From Tetragonia tetragonoides (lineage: Eukaryota; Streptophyta; Magnoliopsida; Caryophyllales; Aizoaceae), in NCBI GenBank assembly GCA_038025085.1, contig CM076153.1, forward strand, positions 186,001 to 250,000: 64,000 nt of DNA, read 5' to 3'. Below, piece by piece: positions 56,801 to 64,000 of this stretch. The translations under genes and the position numbers were made by a program. Within the stretch, counting starts at the first letter, position 1, and each line of letters starts with the position of its first letter. Below the pieces are notes generated by a model. That model saw only the letters and a program-made list of their open reading frames with translations. It had not been told where the DNA came from and searched no databases.

Positions 56801-59800
56801 ATGTGCATCTTGGAAGATCTATTTGCAAGAGTAACCGTATTGAGTACATTCTACATTTCATGCCTACAGGAATATGAAGAATATGATTTGATGCAAAATC
56901 ATACTACACACGTTAAGTTCTTTCCCCCCTTTCCCCACCCCAACAAGAACAGAAGGGGACGACATAACGAAAACCAGGGTTGGGGATGAGGGCTGTTCTA
57001 TTAATAATAGCTATGTTACACAGACTTTCATTCCAACAAAGGCATGTGTCAGATCTTCGGACACTAGGATACAATATGACTCTTGGAAACTTCAAAATAG
57101 ATCAAAAACAAGAAAAATATCCTCAAATTTGATGGGTCCATTCCTGGATCCACAGCCGAATCCAATCCTCGGCTCCCGGAGTCTGAGAAACATAATAAAG
57201 ATCACAAGTTCTCAAGCAATTCTTCCTTTTGATTTTTTTTAAGTCTTTCACTGATAAATGTTTGGTAAGTAGCAATGTAGAATATAAACAAATATACAAG
57301 GCTCTGGTGTGACAACCACATTATAACAGACCAACGGAAAGTTCTGAAATCCAGAAACAAAGGCTCTGTAAGAATTTTACCCTCAAAGCAAGTCCTAGCT
57401 GAGAATGTGTTGATTCTAATTGATGCTGCGCGGCTGCTGTATGTTCAACCATTCCCTTTTGAAACGCTGCATCAACTTGCTCAAACATTGCTTTGCAAGA
57501 CATCTCAAAAGCTGGGATTATAGAGACCTCTAAACTAGACTTCAAACCATCCTGTGATGAACAGATAGCGCTGTTGTTACAATACTTGTACTCTATAACA
57601 ACTGGCAATATGTCAAATCACAAACCAACATTTGAAAATACACAATAAGTCATGTCGAAAATATAACAATTAACGGAAAGTCAGAATACAGAAGAAATCT
57701 CTTAGGCATATACATAAGAGAGTCACTCCATGACATTTACATATACCTGAAGTGCTTGTTTGCCAGAAGTCTGGAACTGAGCTTGGATTTGTCTGGCAAT
57801 TATGGCTTCCAGTTTTGAAGTAATAGACTTTTCCAGTTGACTCACTGTCTTCTCAGTGACTCCTCTCTGTTTAGCAGCCCGTGATATTGAATTAGAGGAG
57901 TTTACACAAAGGAAAAAGAACACCATATCCTACTAACATAGAATTTAGAAGCAGAACTAAGGGAAAATTCAACCTGAAACGAATCAGAAATGCATGAAGA
58001 AATTGTTTTCTCCAAAACTGGAGTTAGTGAACGTGTTACGTTTGTACCAACTGCACTCAATTCTTTCTTGATTGACCTTTCCAACAAGGCAACCAAATCC
58101 TTGTTGACCAGGTTATTTATCAACCCAGGAATTTGTTGAGCACGATCTCTTGCCAACTTTTCATGTTTAGAATTCTCCTCCAGCGTACGTGCCCATAAAG
58201 CATCTATGTTTGCCTTTACCGTCTTTTCCACGATCCGTCCAACAGCTGTCTCTAGTCTTCTACTTTCTTTAGTAATTGGTACAGCAGCAATTACGCTTAC
58301 GTGCTTGTTTGTTTCTTTCTGATTTGTTAATACCTGCGAAAAATTGAAGTTGCAACATGAGATGATGTAATGAATTGAATATAGAGCATAAGACCACAGT
58401 TTAAAAATTAGACCATATAACATTTCATTGCAAAAAATTATCACTTACTGACAAAACAAATTCATAAAAATTGCAACAGAAGATGATTCCTCAGTAAACT
58501 AACACAAGATAAGACATACATAACATGTCGTCTGTTTTCAAAGGTGAATATAAGCAATAAGTCTGGCACGCAAACAAAACATCAGGCCAGTTGTCAGTTT
58601 GTCACTGTCTCACTGATGTCTTACCTTTTCTCACCCTTCACCCCCAACCCCTCCCCCACCTCTCGAACAATGACAATGACCGCAACAATAACGAGGGAAG
58701 GGCTAAGAGAGCGATCATGATGATAATGACCGCAGCAGAAGCAAGAAAAACCCCTACCCCAACATGGACCAGAGCCGGGCCGGACCAGACCGGACCACTC
58801 GCGTTTATGAACTGGACCGTAACCCAGTTTGGCCGGTCCAAAGTAGGACAGGTCCTAGCCGGTGCGATCCTGTCCAAAAATCTGGTCCGGACCCACACAA
58901 GGTAGGACCCAAAGTCTTGTAACATTTAACGTACTACCACAAGTCGAATATTTTAACATTGAAGTACCAACCGCCAGGTAGATCTTAAGAAGAAAGCATG
59001 CCGGGTCACATGGCAAAGATCAAGTTACCCTGAACTGGTCTATCCCAAAGTGGCACTATATGTGTTATGAACTCTAGATCCTACCACCACACCCCACGGC
59101 CATGTCAGAATCCAGTAAGCATTGAACACGGGTTTATTTCAGGCTCAACAAATAGCATTGATGTTTCAATTCGGACAACACCATGTCTAGACACGAATTG
59201 ATCTAGCTGCAGGTTGGCCACCAACAGAAATGCGTTTGAACAATAATTATGTAAACACTCCTTAACCCTAGCATAAGAGTTTCATTGAGTTGGACTTTTA
59301 GCACCAGCGGCCAGCTGATTAGGTAACATGAACTTTGTCCAGACCTATATTTCAGAGTGATTTTATAGTGCTTATATTCATCCAGTCAAACTCAAACAAA
59401 ATACAAGTACACTCGTAAAATCCACAACATGGAGCAGACCTAATTTTTAGCAAGTTGAAATGCTGCACTGTAGAGGGAATTAGATTAGATGCAGCACATC
59501 TGGCAACAATAAAATGATATCATACCACCATGAGTAACAACATGCTAAAGATGCAAACTGGAAACATTTGCTGAAACTCAAGATCTCACCTGATTTAGCG
59601 TCTCCTGAAGCTGTGAAATTAGCGCAGTTGAAACAGCAACAGTCCCTTGTAGCAATTCTGCCGAATTGGACACACTCCGAGAAGGAGATGCTGAACCTGA
59701 TGCTTGAGAGTTCTTCGCTTTCTGTTTTTTCCCTTTTTCAGCTGGTGTTGGAGACTGTGGCACTGTCCCTGACACAGAAAAGTCAGTAACTTTCCCGGAC

Positions 59801-62186
59801 ATATGATTGCTCGCTTCATCTTCTTCCTCCCCACCAGAATTCGAAGGTTGTGCTAGAGCCTCCATTATGCTGTTTCTAGCTTCTTCCATGATAGAATTTT
59901 CAGATGGTAACGCACAGCACTCTCGACTCATATCAGCACCAAGATCTGATGCCTGAGAAAAGAAGGATTTTTCTTTCCTTTCTCTCACACTTTCAGGATG
60001 ATCTAACTGACAGGGAGATTCGTCATTATTAGCAAATCCTGCGTCACCCACAACTTTGACCTCCACTTCAACATTTGCCATGTCATTACTGACAGCTACA
60101 TCTTGAATATTAGCCTCACTTTCGCCCTTTTCAGCGGTATGGGTACCATCACCTGACGGTGTAGACATAATCTCATAGGGAGTTATCAGATGAGTTGGGT
60201 GTTTGAACATGGAAGGTGAATTAACATCAGAAGCATTCCCTTGTAGAGTTCTGTTATCATCATTCGGAGAGGGCAAAGCAGCAGAAGCTGTCTGCGCACT
60301 ATCCATTTGCCTATCAATTGGATAGTCAGTAACAGCTTGATCACCACGAATATCACTTGGCTTTCTAGATAACCTTGGGCTAAGAGGAAGAGGTGGAGAT
60401 GCAACAGAGACAGTGTCAGCATGGCTTGATGTTGACAGCAACAAAGCAGTGCCGGAATCTATATTTGGGGCGGTCATTTCCCGTGTAACGGCTGCATTAC
60501 AAGCAGAGGTCACAGGAGACTTACTCTCAGGTGAATTGCTTGGTTTAGGGGCAGAAAGAGGAACCTCGAATGATTTGCTTCCTGATGGCTCTAAGGTGGG
60601 AATGTATTCAGCTGCTTCATGAGAAACACTAGACTCTGATTTTTCCAATCCAAAGTTCTCCATCGGTGGCGGCAAACACTGCGAGAGGTCCAAAGCATAC
60701 TGTTGTATGGCTTGCGTCTGGACACAATACACCTGAACTAGGTTTTCTCCATGTGGTAAGACATCACTTGTCCCAGTAAAGCTCAAGATAGGCATAGTAA
60801 CAGTAAACTCTGCTAAGTAATCCATGCGGGTGGCTGCTGGGTTGGGGCCATATTCTAAGTGTATTGCATAGATAGCGTTCTTCTTGGCGTTAGCAAGTAA
60901 TAGAATCCCAGCTTGAGACAGTGCCACTACTTGATTAAAGAATGCTTCCTCACTTCGAGGCTCAGTTGAACTCCTCAACTCCAATGTCTGTATGCACCGC
61001 CATGATTCAGCATCACTAGGAAGCAACCATCCTTCTTCATCAGATGAAGCCCAAAGCTTCACCTCTCGATTAAGAGGTCCCTGTTTCAGATGTTTGAACA
61101 TGTACCCCAAGTTAAATGCATGGAAATAAGACATTTAAATTGGATAAGTCTACAACGGACCTCCTAGCATTCAAAGTTCTAACTGAAATTCATCTATTGA
61201 ATGTTCATACATCAAGAAAAAAGTACCAACTTAAGAAAAATAAATGGACAATACAACAATTCTAAAATTTGTCAAGGGCCTTTTAGAAACACCCTATTTG
61301 CTTGCAAAGGCTAATGGTGTGTACGCAGTAGATATGACCTCCTAAACCCTGACCATTGGCAGGATCGACACTGAATTGTTGTAGTTGCCTGTTATTGTAA
61401 GGCCAGGCAACAATTGATAAGAAACTTTTTCCATGTATAAATAATACAAAGAAGAACACGAAATAGCATACCGCTGTGATGAGCATGATATGATCTGGCC
61501 GATGAGGCGCAGCCAAAAACTTTGCTGCATCAACGGGCTGACCTTCATGAGGCCTCAGTACTAGAAGCGGCTGTGCCTTGCGATCTTCCCAAATCTTAAT
61601 CTGACGAACAGAAAACTTGATGATCAGGATGTAGATTAAATACACAAAAATGAAAGACATAGCAAAAAGTTTATATGTCTGAGCCTGCAAAACAATAAAT
61701 AAATAAATAACGGACGGTATTTCTCTGAACGGATATTGAAGTAACCTCTCTGGCAGGATAATGGAGTGGCCTCTAGCAATCCACAAATCAAACAAATTAT
61801 TGAGCATTCTATAAGAATCTGAGAGTTGTTTTGGACACCTAATTTGGGGTGGTTCTGAGATTTTCTTAGAAAACCCTACTTAGGGCATGTTTTTCTAGAC
61901 TGGATTCCAGTTTTCTCCGGTTTTCTCCAGTTTTCTCCAGTTTCCAGTTAAAAAATTAAGTATGTTCCAGTTTGTTCTAGTTTTTTCCAGTTTCTTCCAG
62001 TTTTCTCCAATCTGTTCCAGTTTTCCGATATTTTTTTTATTTTGACATAATAAATATAGTAATTAAGTATTCTTTATCTAAATATTGATAATAAATATAA
62101 ATTACGTATATATTTAAATCACTTTTGAAAAATGCCCATATTTTATTATCTACTCCATCCATTCCAAATTGATGTACCGTTTGAGC

Positions 62187-62256
<70 letters not shown>

Positions 62257-62407
62257 CAATAACAATAATAATGATAATAATAATAATAATAACAATAAAA
62301 GTAGTAATAATAATAATAATAAATAATAATAATTTAATTTAATTCTATTAGTTTTATTATTAGTATTATTTATTATTATTAATTTATTATTATTATTAAT
62401 TATTTAA

Positions 62408-62481
<74 letters not shown>

Positions 62482-63534
62482 CCCAAATGATAAAAAGAAT
62501 TCATAAATGCAAAAGTTCCAGTAAGTTCCAGTTTTCTCCAGTAAGTTCCAGTTTCCAGTTAAAAGTTTCAGTTTTTTCCAGTTTTTCCAGTTTTCTCCAA
62601 TTTATTCCAGTTTCCAGTATCCAGTCTAAAAAAACATGCCCTTAAGATGAATTTAAAAGGCTTCTATTGCTAAACCACATTAAAAAATTAATCTTTTTGC
62701 AACAACTAAACTCGTTTATTCAAATAGTAATAAAGATGAATTTACCCAAACCAAACATGAAACAACCTAGATACGTGCATCACGTAACCTTTTTTGTAAG
62801 TTTGCAGCATGAAACCAATAAATTAGTAATGGCAACAGAAAGTATTTAAGTACAAGTCTGAGATCAGAACTAGCATGCATTAAGTGGGGTTGCATAGTGA
62901 CATACAGTTCCATCTTTTGAAGCCGTTACCAAACGGGTGGTCATCCATTGGCACATTGACAAATCAGTGACCTCTCCTTCATGTTTGCCAACAAGTTGGA
63001 TCCCGTCAATCAGCTTGTCCAGAGAACACTCAAGAGGCTCCTCTGCAACAAACTCAACACCTCTACCAACTTTGGTCGTATCAATCCTGAGAACACTTTT
63101 GCCAATGGCTACAACCAGTATCTCCTGCACAGTATGGGTAGTAAAGATCAACACAGCCAAAGATTACTTTAAAAACTATTGGGACATCTCTTATGCAATA
63201 GAAATGACAGATAGCGACTAGAGCTCAAACCATGTAAATAGAATACTAGAGAACTTACTTGTTTGTGACAATGCCAACAAACCCGTGGATGAACAGATCC
63301 TTCATTCCCAGATATATGAATAGCCAGCACAACCACTCCAGATATTTGTGGCTTTTCTTCCTCATCTGGACCTTCCGAAATCTTCCATACATAAATCCGT
63401 CCATCTATGCTTGCACTGCATAAAATTGTGTCAGTACACTCATAAAATGTAACATGAACTTGATATTATGAGCCATTGTATTACCTAGCCAGAAGATGAA
63501 CATCTTCTGCGAAAAAGGCCATATCTGTGACCCT
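53826..63534 (-). CDS. VCS: VARICOSE / EDC4 mRNA-decapping scaffold (5' part missing)
   Basis: Eleven exons on the minus strand: 63534-63485, 63415-63259, 63124-62906, 61600-61472, 61080-59590, 58333-57974, 57866-57747, 57551-57381, 56584-56420, 56242-56117, 54134-53826. They give 1098 residues with all phases consistent. The first part is the WD40 domain ([55 protein letters not shown]). A long Ser/Pro/Glu-rich linker (about residues 320-640) follows, then helical segments ([40 protein letters not shown]). The conserved C-terminal domain includes [20 protein letters not shown] and ends MLMTCK with a stop. Plant VARICOSE joins DCP1 and DCP2 in P-bodies and is needed for decapping, leaf and seedling development. 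Some 250 N-terminal residues lie beyond 64000. The single huge exon (59590-61080) is undisturbed. Confidence 0.93.
55008..55124. repeat. Direct repeat of 27 bp in the VARICOSE intron
   Basis: CACCCACCCACACCCTTGCT followed by TCCAGTT occurs at about 55008 and again at about 55097. Confidence 0.7.
55330..55918. mobile_element. hAT-type non-autonomous element in the last VARICOSE intron
   Basis: 589 bp with ends TAGGGATGGCAGTGGGGCGG and, inverted, TAGGGATGGCAATGGGGCGG. It is flanked by 8-bp copies CTGGTCAC and CTGGTTAC (one mismatch), the hAT duplication size. The arms are GC-rich (GGGGCGGG, ATACCCGC, GGATGGGG); the middle is AT-rich. It lies in the 1982-bp intron 54135-56116. Confidence 0.85.
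58334..59589 (-). other. VARICOSE intron with GGTCCGG-rich insertion
   Basis: Intron of 1256 bp. At about 58770-58910 it holds a GC-rich patch of repeated GGCCGGACC/GGTCCGG words unlike the surrounding AT-rich intron, with inverted copies at both ends. This resembles the arms of small hAT-type elements, but I could not set borders or a target duplication. Confidence 0.35.
61883..62641. mobile_element. Harbinger/Tourist-like element built from TTCCAGTTTTC repeats
   Basis: 759 bp flanked by TTA (61880-61882 and 62642-62644). The ends are GGGCATGTTTTTCTAGACTGG and inverse (one or two differences), the GGGCATGTTT type of Harbinger/Tourist. Both subterminal regions consist of imperfect tandem TTCCAGTTTTCTCC units on the same strand, and the centre is microsatellite. 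It lies in the intron 61601-62905 of VARICOSE. Confidence 0.75.
62188..62478. repeat. Large (AAT)n / (ATT)n microsatellite pair
   Basis: About 45 units of AAT with few interruptions (about 62188-62330) are followed by about 40 units of ATT (about 62345-62478). The two arms are complementary and could form a long AT hairpin inside the Harbinger-like element. Confidence 0.9.
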
Positions 63535-64000
63535 CTGCATAAAGGGTGAAAATAGTTAAGCAAGCACAAATAATTTATGGAAAGGTAAATAGATACAGAG
63601 TTTCCCCACCCATTGAGCAAGATACTCAAAAATAAAAATTAAAATTAAACCAACCAGAAAAAGAGCTAACAACTCAGTTGAGCCAACCCTGTCAAAGCTG
63701 ACATATAGCCACAGAACAATAGATGAAAGCTTTCTTTAGGGCTCCCCTGGTTACTTTGTTGAAAGAGAGAATGTACCAATAGAATGACATATCCCTCACA
63801 ATGGAGCATTCAAGTCAATAATTCCTAAACAGGACAAATAATGAAATCCCCAGCGGAATTTAAATATGTTCACAGTTTAGCTAATTGCAGTAACAGTAAA
63901 TCAGTAATTTTTAGGTTCAAATGATTTAATGAAAAAAATGTTATTCCAAAGAGACAGAAAAAGACACAAGTGCATGAATAACACTCACTACTTCAACTAA
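63535..64000 (-). other. Presumed VARICOSE intron at the window edge
   Basis: Upstream of the exon 63534-63485 no further WD40-coding segment can be recognised up to the end. The preceding exon is therefore probably beyond 64000. Confidence 0.45.

Noticed and set aside
62132..62326. Poly-asparagine reading frame
   Set aside because: It is a trinucleotide microsatellite inside an intronic transposon.

Overview
The window is nuclear DNA of a flowering plant. Its genes are split by GT-AG introns, their products are plant families, and the intergenic DNA is AT-rich and full of plant transposon types (Stowaway, Tourist/Harbinger, hAT, MULE, Helitron, tRNA-derived SINEs, gypsy-type LTR DNA). A eudicot is clear from protein similarity. 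Caryophyllales would fit, but I cannot prove it from the sequence alone.

Layout. Positions 1-2086 hold the 3' end of a PA200/Blm10 proteasome-activator gene (+), with a truncated SINE in its intron. Then come an intact R2R3-MYB gene of the MYB80 type (2263-3410, -), an intact amino acid permease gene (4533-6791, -) and an oleosin gene (9739-10536, -) with ABRE, RY and TATA motifs upstream. Positions 10.86-15.77 kb are a gene-free cluster of Helitron-like DNA. A Tourist-like MITE (15974-16246) and a Pack-MULE carrying a JAZ gene fragment (16494-17641) follow. Next are an SmD1 gene with a one-base frameshift (17899-19000, +) and a raffinose-synthase/Sip1-like GH36 gene (19809-23524, -) with at least two frame-breaking lesions. 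Positions 24-27.8 kb hold a non-autonomous retroposon, a Stowaway MITE, a SINE and LTR remnants.

From 27783 to about 50374 there is a satellite array of about 310-bp monomers. Five monomer types follow each other in fixed order (A-B-C-D-E), giving a higher-order repeat of about 1.55 kb. In its right half the array is organised as a 13-monomer super-repeat of about 4.03 kb. A gag-only LTR retrotransposon (36717-40176) interrupts one C monomer.

Just beyond the array is a frameshifted DnaJ11-like J-domain remnant (50620-50966), then a second MULE-type element (51834-53025). The 3' three quarters or so of a VARICOSE/EDC4 mRNA-decapping scaffold gene (53826 to beyond 64000, -) closes the window, with hAT and Harbinger elements in its introns.

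The genes do not form a pathway. As I recall the Arabidopsis chromosome 3 map, PA200, a J-domain gene and VARICOSE are near neighbours there. The window therefore looks like an old syntenic block blown apart by satellite growth and transposon insertion. The most notable points are the nested satellite hierarchy, the JAZ-capturing Pack-MULE with a perfect 9-bp target duplication, and the erosion of three genes (SmD1, Sip1, DnaJ) while MYB80, the permease, the oleosin and the visible part of VARICOSE stay open.
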